Of a stretch of 64,000 nucleotides of DNA, positions 45,236 to 52,974 are shown piece after piece. How positions within the stretch are numbered: position 1 is the stretch's first letter; the number at the start of each line of letters is the position of its first letter. The notes beneath the pieces were generated by a model. It made no database searches. It worked only from the letters and a program-made list of their open reading frames with translations, and was not told the DNA's origin. A program made the position numbers and the translations under genes. Source of the DNA: an uncultured Bacteroidota bacterium (GTDB taxonomy: Bacteria; Bacteroidota; Bacteroidia; Chitinophagales; Chitinophagaceae); contig CAIPJS010000020.1 of NCBI GenBank assembly GCA_903865435.1, positions 49,102 through 113,101 on the forward strand, read 5' to 3'.

Positions 45236-46948
45236 CTATTTTAAAAAATAGTGCACAATTAAATAAGTAATAGCAGCTAAAACACCACTTACAGGAATGG
45301 TTAAAACCCAAGCCCAAAGTAAATTGGTGGTTACACCCCATCTTACTGCACTTAATCTTTTGGTTGCACCTACACCAATAATTGAACCTGTAATGGTATG
45401 TGTAGTGGAAACGGGAATACCCATTTGACCAGTAAAGAATAAAGTAAATGCACCCGCAGTTTCCGCAGCTACCCCTTCTAGAGGAGTTACTTTGGTAATT
45501 TTAGAGCCCATTGTTTTTACAATTTTCCAACCTCCACTCATGGTACCTAAACCAATGGATAAATAACAAGCCACCGGTACCCAATTGGGTAATTGACTAA
45601 AATCTTGCATACTTCCATTCGCAATTAAAGCAGCTCCAATGATACCCATCACTTTTTGTGCATCATTTCCACCGTGGCCAATACTAAATGCTGCGGAACT
45701 AAATAGTTGTAATTTTTTAAACATGTAAGCCAGGGAATGTGCGCTAGGCGTTTTAATTTTTTCTACATATAGATACACCAACATAAACAATATAGAAGCA
45801 CCTACAATTCCATACACAATGATTGAATTGTCTGCTTTATCTATTTCCCCAGAAAATGTTTTCTCAATATTGAATTTGGTAATTTTAGCTTTTACGATGT
45901 CCTTATTTTTATCAGCGATAGGATAAATAGCATTTACAATAGTCAATGCCGAGTCTAAACCAATGCTACCTTCTAGATACAATTTTAAGGGGGCTTTGTA
46001 TTCTTCTGTCTTATCTTTTGCAATATTGTATTCAGCTCTAGCGGCTGCATTTTCAGGAGCTCTTGCTTCTAAAACTAAAAAATCATTGGCATTTCTTACC
46101 GCATCTTTTAATTTACTTACTGCTACACTTTTTAACCAGCCACTGTCTTGTGCAACTTTAGCAATTTTATCTGCAGTAGAATTATCAAAATCTGATAAAT
46201 AAGGTAAAATATGATTGTAAGCAACATTTGCTTTCTCAAGCTTCCCTTCATTTAATTTTAAAGCAGCGTTTAAACTTGTATCATTTTGTTTCTTTACAAG
46301 ATCTTCTTTTATCGTTGCAATTTCTTTTTGGTATTTATCAATGCTGTAAAACTTTTGTACGTTCTCCTTTATTTTTGTGTCTTCAAATCTATCAAACATC
46401 AATACTGTACCCAAAGTAGCAATCGCAATGATGGCCAATCGCCACCAAATATTGCGCATGATGGTGACTACTGTAATAAATATGGAAATGACAATTCCAA
46501 TGATGGGTGCTAAGAAAATAAATAAAATTGTTTTTAAGATGGTATCACTATCTACAATTTTAGCCCAAGAAAAATCAATGCCTTTGATCATTAATGCATG
46601 TGCAATGGCAGCGCCAGCAAAGCCTCCAATTAAAGTATGCGAAGAAGAAGAGGGTATTCCATACCACCAAGTAAGTAAGTTCCAAAAAATAGCAGCCAAT
46701 AAGCCCGAAAAGATGACTGGCAAAGTAATAAAATCTTTATAAACAGTTTTACTAATGGAATTGGCTACCGCATGATCTTTAAAAATCCAAAATGCCACGG
46801 AGTTAAATAATGCAGCCCACAACACCGCTTGAAACGGTGTCAATACCTTTGTAGAAACCACTGTAGCAATGGAGTTGGCTGCATCGTGAAATCCATTGAT
46901 ATAGTCAAATATAAGCGCTAGCGCTATAATAATTATAAGTAAAGTCAT
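45236..46948 (-). CDS. pit: PiT-family inorganic phosphate transporter with a large central insert
   Basis: 570 residues. Both PiT repeats are clear: GFHDAANSIATVVSTK near residue 19 in the first half, and GGNDAQKVMGIIGAAL and PVSTTHTITGSIIGVGA in the second. Between them about 190 residues (about 185-375) form a polar, helical domain flanked by membrane segments. It imports phosphate with protons or sodium ions. It lies 11 nt downstream of the DUF47 gene, its usual partner, in one operon with a candidate Pho-box-like promoter element at 47681. Confidence 0.92.
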   Translation of the reverse strand: MTLLIIIIALALIFDYINGFHDAANSIATVVSTKVLTPFQAVLWAALFNSVAFWIFKDHAVANSISKTVYKDFITLPVIFSGLLAAIFWNLLTWWYGIPSSSSHTLIGGFAGAAIAHALMIKGIDFSWAKIVDSDTILKTILFIFLAPIIGIVISIFITVVTIMRNIWWRLAIIAIATLGTVLMFDRFEDTKIKENVQKFYSIDKYQKEIATIKEDLVKKQNDTSLNAALKLNEGKLEKANVAYNHILPYLSDFDNSTADKIAKVAQDSGWLKSVAVSKLKDAVRNANDFLVLEARAPENAAARAEYNIAKDKTEEYKAPLKLYLEGSIGLDSALTIVNAIYPIADKNKDIVKAKITKFNIEKTFSGEIDKADNSIIVYGIVGASILFMLVYLYVEKIKTPSAHSLAYMFKKLQLFSSAAFSIGHGGNDAQKVMGIIGAALIANGSMQDFSQLPNWVPVACYLSIGLGTMSGGWKIVKTMGSKITKVTPLEGVAAETAGAFTLFFTGQMGIPVSTTHTITGSIIGVGATKRLSAVRWGVTTNLLWAWVLTIPVSGVLAAITYLIVHYFLK

Positions 46949-46959
46949 CTTGCGTTATA

Positions 46960-47607
46960 TTAAGCGTACTTGATAATAATGGATTCAATTACATTAGATA
47001 CATCTTCAATTTTATCTGTTGCAATTTCAAGTACTTGATAGATCTCTCTTTTTTTAATTACTTCTTTAAAATCATTTTCTTGTTCAAATAATTTTTCAAT
47101 ACTCATGTCAAACACATCGTCCGCCTGATTTTCAATGCTGTTTACTTTAATCATGGCTTCTGTCATTTCTTTAATATTCTTCATATTGCGCAAACCCAAG
47201 ACTGCCTTTTTTGTTTCTTGTGTGCCTTGTAATATTAATTCAGCTAGTTTATGTATTCCCGTATCATTTGGATTTACTTTATAAAAATTAATTTTTTTAG
47301 CTGAAGCATAAATATAATCTGCAATATCATCTAAAGAGGTAGCCAAGTAGTGGATGTCTTCTCTATCAAAAGGAGTAATAAAATTTCTACCTAATTCTGT
47401 AAAAATAGTATGCGTCAATTCGTCATTCTTGTGTTCCAGATTTTCAATCTGTGCCAAAATATTTGCTCTAACATCTGCATCAGGCTCGTTTACCATTTCT
47501 TTTAATTTGATTCCCATTTCATACACATGTTCAGCAACTTCTTCGAACAATTGAAAGAAAACTCTATCTTTTGGTAAAAAGATTTTCATGATTGAATTAA
47601 AGTCCAT
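46960..47607 (-). CDS. DUF47/PhoU-like partner of the Pit phosphate transporter
   Basis: 215 residues from the ATG at 47607. A longer frame back to 47730 is unlikely because the extra 41 codons cover the repeat and hairpin leader. The protein is all helical with PhoU-like features: LFEEVAEHVYEMG, LEHKNDELTHTIF and FITPFDREDIHYLATSLDDIADY, which includes the acidic E/DxxxD metal motif. Members bind divalent metals and modulate Pit activity. An internal ATG at 47589 is also possible. Confidence 0.9.
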   Translation of the reverse strand: MDFNSIMKIFLPKDRVFFQLFEEVAEHVYEMGIKLKEMVNEPDADVRANILAQIENLEHKNDELTHTIFTELGRNFITPFDREDIHYLATSLDDIADYIYASAKKINFYKVNPNDTGIHKLAELILQGTQETKKAVLGLRNMKNIKEMTEAMIKVNSIENQADDVFDMSIEKLFEQENDFKEVIKKREIYQVLEIATDKIEDVSNVIESIIIKYA

Positions 47608-47640
47608 AATAAACGTTTTATTGATTTGAATAATGCAACA

Positions 47641-47666
47641 CAAAAGTCCCCTTTTGACCCCAAAAG
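47641..47666 (-). promoter_or_regulatory. Mutually exclusive hairpins in the DUF47-Pit leader
   Basis: Read on the plus strand: CAAAAG-tccc-CTTTTG-accc-CAAAAG. The central CTTTTG can pair with either flanking CAAAAG, giving two exclusive 6-bp stems with 4-nt loops (G-rich loops on the minus-strand RNA). It lies about 35-60 nt upstream of the DUF47 start. This is the form of a two-state RNA element, or of a triple protein-binding repeat. Confidence 0.45.
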
Positions 47667-47680
47667 CACTTAGGCCCAAT

Positions 47681-47701
47681 GTTACCAAATTGTTACCAAA
47701 T
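47681..47701 (-). promoter_or_regulatory. Tandem GTTACCAAAT repeats, Pho-box-like
   Basis: GTTACCAAAT at 47681-47690 and again at 47692-47701, an exact 11-bp period. PhoB/PhoP-type regulators bind direct repeats with this spacing, and the downstream operon is phosphate uptake. On the minus strand the repeat contains TAACA, close to the Bacillus PhoP half-site TTAACA. Functional assignment is inference. Confidence 0.45.
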
Positions 47702-47797
47702 GAGCTGTTGTTTGCACTTAAATCCAACATTTTTCTACCAAGCTGACTGAAAGCCTCTAAAGCTTACGAATCCATACATGGCAAAGGAGGCATAAAA

Positions 47798-47825
47798 AAA
47801 GAGGACCAGCAAACCGGCCCTCTTT
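47798..47825 (-). terminator. Terminator-like hairpin inside the DUF47-Pit leader region
   Basis: AAAGAGGACC at 47798-47807 pairs with GGCCCTCTTT at 47816-47825 (one mismatch, 8-nt loop). On the minus strand the stem is followed by seven T residues. It lies about 190 nt upstream of the DUF47 start and after no visible gene, so it either ends a short untranslated RNA or acts as an attenuator. Confidence 0.6.
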
Positions 47826-47836
47826 CATAAATCCAT

Positions 47837-47854
47837 AGCTTTCCCCCAAAAGCT
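47837..47854. repeat. Stem-loop AGCTTT-CCCCCA-AAAGCT, first copy
   Basis: A 6-bp stem with a C-rich loop, 12 nt beyond the terminator-like hairpin. A nearly identical element (GCTTT-CCCCA-AAAGC) stands at 52288-52302 next to another terminator. Confidence 0.45.
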
Positions 47855-47992
47855 GCTCAAAAATCTATTAAATAAATAAATTACCTATCCAATTTAGTTA
47901 CCAATTAAGTTTCGTAATAGGTTATTTCCTATATTTAGTATATAATTTTATTTATATAGTAAGTTATTTACCTATTTTAATATTGAAAATCA

Positions 47993-49405
47993 ATGTTTTA
48001 TAAAAAAATTTTTTTTCTAAGCTTTGTGCTCTTTTTTTGTACAGTTAATGGAATTAAAGCATCCACAAGAGAACTACCAGAACAATTTTATACACCTAAA
48101 ACCAGCTTTTTAGAAAAAATCTTAAGCTTTAAAGGCCTAAAAACCAAGCTATTCCTTTCTAAGGAAAATTATATTATCCCTGTCCAAGGAAGCATTTTTA
48201 GTGATAATGGTCAAGAAATGCTCAAATCTAATGATAGCTTGTTTTTATTGATACAGCGCACAGGAGTGGTGTATATTTTAGATGCCGTGGTAGATAGTGG
48301 TAAAACCTACAGTTTTCATAGACTGGATCATACCATTAACATTAACTACAATATAGATGCCAATAATTTTTTATACCACAAACATATTTTCAGTTTTGGG
48401 GGGTATGGCTTTTGGAGATTGAATGGACATCTTAGATCTTTTAACTACATAGATAAAGAATGGGACATTGTTCCATTGAACACAGAAATTGTTTCCAATG
48501 GATTTAATTGGTTCGATCAGCAGGAAGGTAAATTGTATGTCCCTTTCCAATCATTTATGAATGCTAGTATCAAAGGGAAAATGGCTGTTAGCACCTTAGG
48601 CTTGTATGATGCTTTTTATTTAGACCTGAATTTAAATGAATGGGTGAAAGTAGGCAGTTTACATGCACAAGCCCAAAAACTAATCATTGAGAATGATGTA
48701 AACAATAATTTTTTATTTACAGACAAGGGATTTATATTTCTACATAAGGAAGAAATCTGTTATTTTAATTTTTCTAAAAATAAAATATACAAATCTATTA
48801 ATAGCGAGTTGAATCAGTTCTTAATGCGCAGGGTAAGCAATCAAAACATATTTTTTTATAAAGATTCCATATATAGCTATAACCCATCTATTCAAAAATT
48901 TGACGTCAAAAAATTAGCTATGACCGATTTTGAAGAATTGGATTTTCCCATATGGGGATTTGATAAGAACTATTATTATTATATGGTAATTTTGATGCTA
49001 TTCATTATAATAATAGCAACAACTGTTTGGCTTTATAAAAGAAGAGTGAAGCAAAAGATTCAACAATCTAATTTAAAAATTTTAAAAACCAAATCTATTG
49101 TGCAAGTATTTATTGGAGTGGAACTGGCCTTAATTCAATTATTACTTAAAGCGCTTGATAAAGGGGAAAGTGTAGAAATTAATCAAATCAATCATGTACT
49201 GGGGATAAAAGATAAAAATATTGGTTTACAGAAAAAAGTGAGGAGTGACGTAATTAATACCATTAATGAGAAGTATATGATCATTATGAATGATGAAGTT
49301 CAATTAATAACCAGTGTAAGGAAATTGGAGGACAAGCGTTTTTATGAATATTTTATTAATGATTCCGAAATAAAATCGATTAAAAAAATTCTTGAAAGAA
49401 AATGA
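47993..49405 (+). CDS. Single-pass membrane sensor-like protein with cytoplasmic helical domain
   Basis: 470 residues, family not recognised. A signal peptide or membrane start (1-24) is followed by about 300 exported residues with repeated beta-strand units and aromatic/Gly turns (FGGYGFWRLNGHLRSF), suggesting a propeller-like domain. A membrane helix lies at about 328-348 (VILMLFIIIIATTVWLY), then a cytoplasmic tail of about 120 residues: a charged helix and an EINQINHVLGIKDKNIGLQKKVRSD segment that could be a winged helix-turn-helix. The topology suits a transmembrane one-component regulator. It lies 94 nt upstream of the heme-receptor gene on the same strand. Confidence 0.6.
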   Translation: MFYKKIFFLSFVLFFCTVNGIKASTRELPEQFYTPKTSFLEKILSFKGLKTKLFLSKENYIIPVQGSIFSDNGQEMLKSNDSLFLLIQRTGVVYILDAVVDSGKTYSFHRLDHTININYNIDANNFLYHKHIFSFGGYGFWRLNGHLRSFNYIDKEWDIVPLNTEIVSNGFNWFDQQEGKLYVPFQSFMNASIKGKMAVSTLGLYDAFYLDLNLNEWVKVGSLHAQAQKLIIENDVNNNFLFTDKGFIFLHKEEICYFNFSKNKIYKSINSELNQFLMRRVSNQNIFFYKDSIYSYNPSIQKFDVKKLAMTDFEELDFPIWGFDKNYYYYMVILMLFIIIIATTVWLYKRRVKQKIQQSNLKILKTKSIVQVFIGVELALIQLLLKALDKGESVEINQINHVLGIKDKNIGLQKKVRSDVINTINEKYMIIMNDEVQLITSVRKLEDKRFYEYFINDSEIKSIKKILERK

Positions 49406-49426
49406 TTTGTCATAGTAATGTCAAAT
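49405..49426. promoter_or_regulatory. 22-bp palindrome upstream of the HmuR-like receptor gene
   Basis: ATTTGtCAT-agta-ATGtCAAAT: two 9-bp arms, one mismatch, 4-nt spacer. It begins at the last base of the preceding stop codon and lies about 75 nt upstream of the receptor start. Candidate operator for iron- or heme-responsive control; it does not match a classical Fur box. Confidence 0.4.
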
Positions 49427-49499
49427 TTCAACAATATCCTTAAAGTTTTAGCGCCCCAACTTATATAAATTCTACAGATTCAGTGAGCTTTGCGGCTGA

Positions 49500-51599
49500 A
49501 TGAACAAGCTATTATTTATAATTCTTTTTTTAAGCCCATTTTTGCTTGCCAATGGCCAATTTGCGCCATCCAAAAACATGAATGATACTTTGTATGCCAA
49601 TGGCGACAGCGTGGTGGTTACTGCCAACAGATCTGAACGAAAATTAAGTAATGTTACTGTTCCTGTTACCATCATCAACTCCAAAACTATTCAGCAAAAC
49701 GGATCTTTACGATTGACAGATATTTTACAAGAACAAACTGGACTTACCTTGACCAGCGGATTTGGAGTAGGGGTTCAACTACAAGGGCTGAATCCTGATT
49801 ATACAATCATTCTTATCAATGGAGAGCCGCTAGTAGGTAGGACCGCGGGGGTATTAGATTTAAATAGAGTTGCATTAGGCAATATTAAAAAAATTGAAAT
49901 TGTCAAAGGTCCATCTTCTAGTTTGTATGGAAGTGAAGCCATGGCAGGGGTGATCAATATTATCACGGATGCGAGTACATCTATACCATTACTAGCTTCA
50001 TTAAGATATGGTACTTACAATACCTTAGATGCAAGCGTTAATAATACATTGGCTTCTAAATCTTTGTTTTATCAAGGTTTTTACAATTATTATACTACCG
50101 ATGGATACAGTATAAGGCCCAATAGTAATAATCGAGTAACCACACCAATTACCCGATTAACCACCAGTCAACAATTTAAATACAAGCTATCAGACAATAC
50201 CAGTCTTGTTTTTAATACAAGACTTACCGATGAAAATATCAAAAGCAATATTGCTGTTTCTAATGGTGGAGTTACCATCTATTCCAATGGGGAGGAACAC
50301 AATACGGATGTGAATTTAACTGGCTCATTGAATCATCGTTTTTCAAATCATCTAAAAACAAGTTTCAGATCTTATTTAACCAATTATGTTTCTAATCAAG
50401 ATTTATTGACTTTATCGGGAGCGCCTTACACCGATTTATTAAATCATTTATTTCAACGAGTCGAAAATCAAACCGATTGGACTTTGAGCAAAAATCTTTC
50501 AGGCATTTTTGGTGCAGGGGAAGTGTGGGAAGGTGTAAAAAGTAGCAGATACGACAGTGAAAAAGTTAGAAAAAACAATACCATTCAATATGGTTTTACA
50601 CAATGGGAGTGGGCACCCATTGAAAAACTAATTCTTGTAGGTGGGGTAAGGTTTGATCAAAATGCAAATTACGCTTCGGCTTGGAGCCCTAAACTTTCTA
50701 TGTTGTATAAAATCAATGCGCAACATAAAATTAAATTAAGTGTGGGTCAAGGATTTAAGGCACCCGATTTTAGACAATTGTATCTAGATTTTACCAATGC
50801 TGCTGCAGGTAATTACAGTGTGTTTGGATCATCAGAAGCGCAAAAAGTAATAGGTCAATTAAATAGTTTGGGACAAATTGGTGCTTTATACAGTAATTAT
50901 TATCAATTAAAATCTTTACAACCAGAATCATCTACAGGTATTCATCTTTCTTGGGATTGGACGCCCAATCAAAAAACTTTTATCAGCACCCAAATTTTTA
51001 GAAATGATATTAAAAATTTAATACAAGTACAACAAGTAGGAGCTTATATGAGTGGGGCACAAATTTTTAGTTATTTAAATATTGGCCGTGCATTTACCAA
51101 TGGTGCAGAAATAGAAACAAAATACCAGTTAAACCAACATTGGACATTGAGTGGTGGCTACCAGTTTATAGTAACTGGGGATAAAGATGAAATAGCACAA
51201 ATTAATGCTGGTACAGTGTATACTCGAAACACTTTAGGAGTGAGCAGTCGATTAACGATCAGTGATTATGTTGGCTTACCTAATATTAGCAAACACAAAG
51301 CACAGTTTAAAATCAACTATGTAACTGAGGATGGCTTTTTTGCCAATTGTCGTTTTGTATACAGAAGTAAATGGGCCGTGAACAATACCGATGGCAATCA
51401 AGTATATGATACTGGCGACACTTTTGCCGAAGGCTATGTTTCTGCCTTCACCTCCTTGGGTAAAAATTATAAAAATGGACTTTCCTTACAAGTTGGTTGT
51501 GATAATGTTACCAATTATGTAGACGCAAGTAATTTATCCAACTTGCCTGGACGGACTTTTTACTTTTCAATTAAATATCAACTTATAAATAAAAAATAA
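49500..51599 (+). CDS. hmuR: TonB-dependent heme receptor, HmuR-like
   Basis: 699 residues with a signal peptide ending in ANGQ. The plug (about 35-150) has VTVPVTIINSKTIQQNG, LQGLNPDYTIILINGEPLVGR and KIEIVKGPSSSLYGSEAMAGVINIIT. The barrel includes KAPDFRQLYLDFTN, a segment conserved in heme receptors. The assignment to heme rests mainly on the HmuY gene 8 nt downstream, since HmuR and HmuY form the heme-uptake pair known from Porphyromonas. Other metal-chelate ligands are possible. Confidence 0.85.
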   Translation: MNKLLFIILFLSPFLLANGQFAPSKNMNDTLYANGDSVVVTANRSERKLSNVTVPVTIINSKTIQQNGSLRLTDILQEQTGLTLTSGFGVGVQLQGLNPDYTIILINGEPLVGRTAGVLDLNRVALGNIKKIEIVKGPSSSLYGSEAMAGVINIITDASTSIPLLASLRYGTYNTLDASVNNTLASKSLFYQGFYNYYTTDGYSIRPNSNNRVTTPITRLTTSQQFKYKLSDNTSLVFNTRLTDENIKSNIAVSNGGVTIYSNGEEHNTDVNLTGSLNHRFSNHLKTSFRSYLTNYVSNQDLLTLSGAPYTDLLNHLFQRVENQTDWTLSKNLSGIFGAGEVWEGVKSSRYDSEKVRKNNTIQYGFTQWEWAPIEKLILVGGVRFDQNANYASAWSPKLSMLYKINAQHKIKLSVGQGFKAPDFRQLYLDFTNAAAGNYSVFGSSEAQKVIGQLNSLGQIGALYSNYYQLKSLQPESSTGIHLSWDWTPNQKTFISTQIFRNDIKNLIQVQQVGAYMSGAQIFSYLNIGRAFTNGAEIETKYQLNQHWTLSGGYQFIVTGDKDEIAQINAGTVYTRNTLGVSSRLTISDYVGLPNISKHKAQFKINYVTEDGFFANCRFVYRSKWAVNNTDGNQVYDTGDTFAEGYVSAFTSLGKNYKNGLSLQVGCDNVTNYVDASNLSNLPGRTFYFSIKYQLINKK

Positions 51600-51607
51600 A
51601 AAAAATC

Positions 51608-52261
51608 ATGAAAAAACTATTTACACAAATTTCATTAGTCTCTTTTTTAACCTTCACTTTATTTGCTTGTTCTAAATCAAGTGACACCACTGTAGTGAAC
51701 AATACACCCGTCACCGCCACTGTTAAAGACCTTATGGCGGATACTGTTTTAGGATTGGATCCAACTAGTGGCATGCCCTATAGTGCAGGTAAGTATACAT
51801 TTTATAGTATCGAAAACAATGCAATTGTATCCAATGCTGATAGCGCCACAACAAAATGGGACTTGGCATTTGCTTCTACAAAAATCTTAACCAATGGCGG
51901 TACCAGTGGAACAGGGAAAGGCGGTGCCTTTATTTATAAAGGTTTATTTGATGATATTAAAACCATTGCCTCCGATTCAGTTTTTAAGACGGACAATGCA
52001 CCTACTGCCTATGCCATTACTACAGGAAGTGGAAATGGATGGTATACTTATGATGGAGCCAGTAATTTAATCACACCTATTGCTGGAAGAATTATAGTAA
52101 TCAAAACGGCCTCAGGTAAATATGCCAAACTTGAAATACAATCTTATTATAAAGGTGGGGTAACATTAAGCCCTACAGCAACGGATGCAGAAAAATTAAC
52201 CAAGTCACGATACTATACTTTTAGATATACCTATCAACCCAATGGAACAACCACTTTCTAA
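51608..52261 (+). CDS. hmuY: HmuY-family heme-binding lipoprotein
   Basis: 217 residues. The signal ends with the lipobox LFAC (Cys21). The mature protein shows the HmuY pattern: KYTFYSIENNAIVSNADSATTKWDLAFASTKI, then GWYTYD and the C-terminal YAKLEIQSYYKG / SRYYTFRYTYQ strands. HmuY-type proteins capture heme at the cell surface and pass it to the TonB-dependent receptor encoded just upstream (8-nt gap). The heme ligands were not assigned. A terminator follows at 52312. Confidence 0.9.
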   Translation: MKKLFTQISLVSFLTFTLFACSKSSDTTVVNNTPVTATVKDLMADTVLGLDPTSGMPYSAGKYTFYSIENNAIVSNADSATTKWDLAFASTKILTNGGTSGTGKGGAFIYKGLFDDIKTIASDSVFKTDNAPTAYAITTGSGNGWYTYDGASNLITPIAGRIIVIKTASGKYAKLEIQSYYKGGVTLSPTATDAEKLTKSRYYTFRYTYQPNGTTTF

Positions 52262-52287
52262 TTAATTAAATAGTTGGATGGAGTAAT

Positions 52288-52302
52288 GCTTTCCCCAAAA
52301 GC
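52288..52302. repeat. Stem-loop GCTTT-CCCCA-AAAGC, second copy
   Basis: A 5-bp stem with a C-rich loop, 9 nt before the hmuRY terminator. It shares GCTTTCCCC(C)AAAAGCT with the element at 47837-47854. Confidence 0.45.
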
Positions 52303-52311
52303 TCCCTTATG

Positions 52312-52331
52312 ACAGCCCCTTTTGGGGCTGT
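52312..52331 (+). terminator. Terminator after hmuRY
   Basis: ACAGCCCC at 52312-52319, TTTT loop, GGGGCTGT at 52324-52331, followed by a T-rich tract (TGTTGTTTTAATT). A stable GC-rich 8-bp stem 50 nt past the HmuY stop. Confidence 0.9.
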
Positions 52332-52342
52332 TGTTGTTTTAA

Positions 52343-52825
52343 TTATTTTGCTTTGAAACTCCATGTGAAATTAAATTCGGCAACAACATCGCCCGCTTCG
52401 TTTTTACCTACAGATTTACAAATTATAGTTTGACCTTGACCACTGGCAATGGCTTGATGTATGGCCGTTTGAATGGCAGAACCATCTTCACAAGAAAATA
52501 AAATCGTACCTATTGCCTTTTTAATAAAATGGGCTTGGGTGCTTACCACCAACATACTTACTTTAGGTTGGCGTTGGTACACTTGGCCAAAAGCCAACAT
52601 CCCACTGCACATTTCAGCGGCCATGGCTTCAACAGCAAAGTATACAGATTTAAACGGGTTCATGCTAAACCAAGAATATCGAATACGAACCACACATTTT
52701 TCCAAATCAAAATGATGGATACGCAAGCCGGCAAAAAAAGCGGCGGGTAATTTTTGGAATAAAAAAAATCGAAATTTTATAGGACTCGTGATGAGTTGTT
52801 TAAAGATAGGGAAGGAAGGGTTCAT
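52343..52825 (-). CDS. DUF4442 (hotdog thioesterase-like) protein
   Basis: 160 residues from the ATG at 52825 (MNPSFPIFKQL); a frame from 52864 would add 13 residues and is less like the family start. The segments KLPAAFFAGLRI, VRIRYSWFSMNPFKSVYFAVEAMAAEM and FSCEDG are typical of DUF4442, a PaaI/YiiD-like hotdog fold presumed to hydrolyse or bind acyl-thioesters. It converges on hmuRY and is divergent from the EB_dh gene. Confidence 0.85.
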   Translation of the reverse strand: MNPSFPIFKQLITSPIKFRFFLFQKLPAAFFAGLRIHHFDLEKCVVRIRYSWFSMNPFKSVYFAVEAMAAEMCSGMLAFGQVYQRQPKVSMLVVSTQAHFIKKAIGTILFSCEDGSAIQTAIHQAIASGQGQTIICKSVGKNEAGDVVAEFNFTWSFKAK

Positions 52826-52892
52826 TAGAATGCTATTAAGTTGTATAAAAATACGGAAAACCATTCAATCATGATTTCAATCAGTAAAAACC

Positions 52893-52936
52893 TTGACAAT
52901 GGTCATACAATAGCAATAGTTTCAGCGCAAATTTTG
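52893..52936 (+). promoter_or_regulatory. Crp/Fnr-type site and -7-like box before the EB_dh operon
   Basis: TTGAC-aatg-GTCAT at 52893-52906 fits the 5-4-5 inverted repeat of Crp/Fnr/DNR regulators (TTGAC-N4-GTCAA with one change). AAATTTTG at 52929-52936 is one mismatch from TAnnTTTG. The site centre would lie near -42, the class II activator position. Confidence 0.5.
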
Positions 52937-52974
52937 CAGTTGGAATTTTAACACTCACTATAAATGATTATTAT

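Larger units (their letters stand above)
47608..47992. other. Complex 385-bp divergent leader between DUF47-Pit and the sensor gene
   Basis: No gene is supported. Three structures stand here: alternate hairpins at 47641-47666, tandem 11-bp repeats at 47681-47701, and a stem-loop plus terminator at 47798-47854. The right part (47870-47992) is very AT-rich and probably carries the promoter of the plus-strand gene at 47993. Confidence 0.55.

Noticed and set aside
46377..46742. 121-codon open frame on the plus strand
   Set aside because: Antisense to the Pit transporter, with no independent support.
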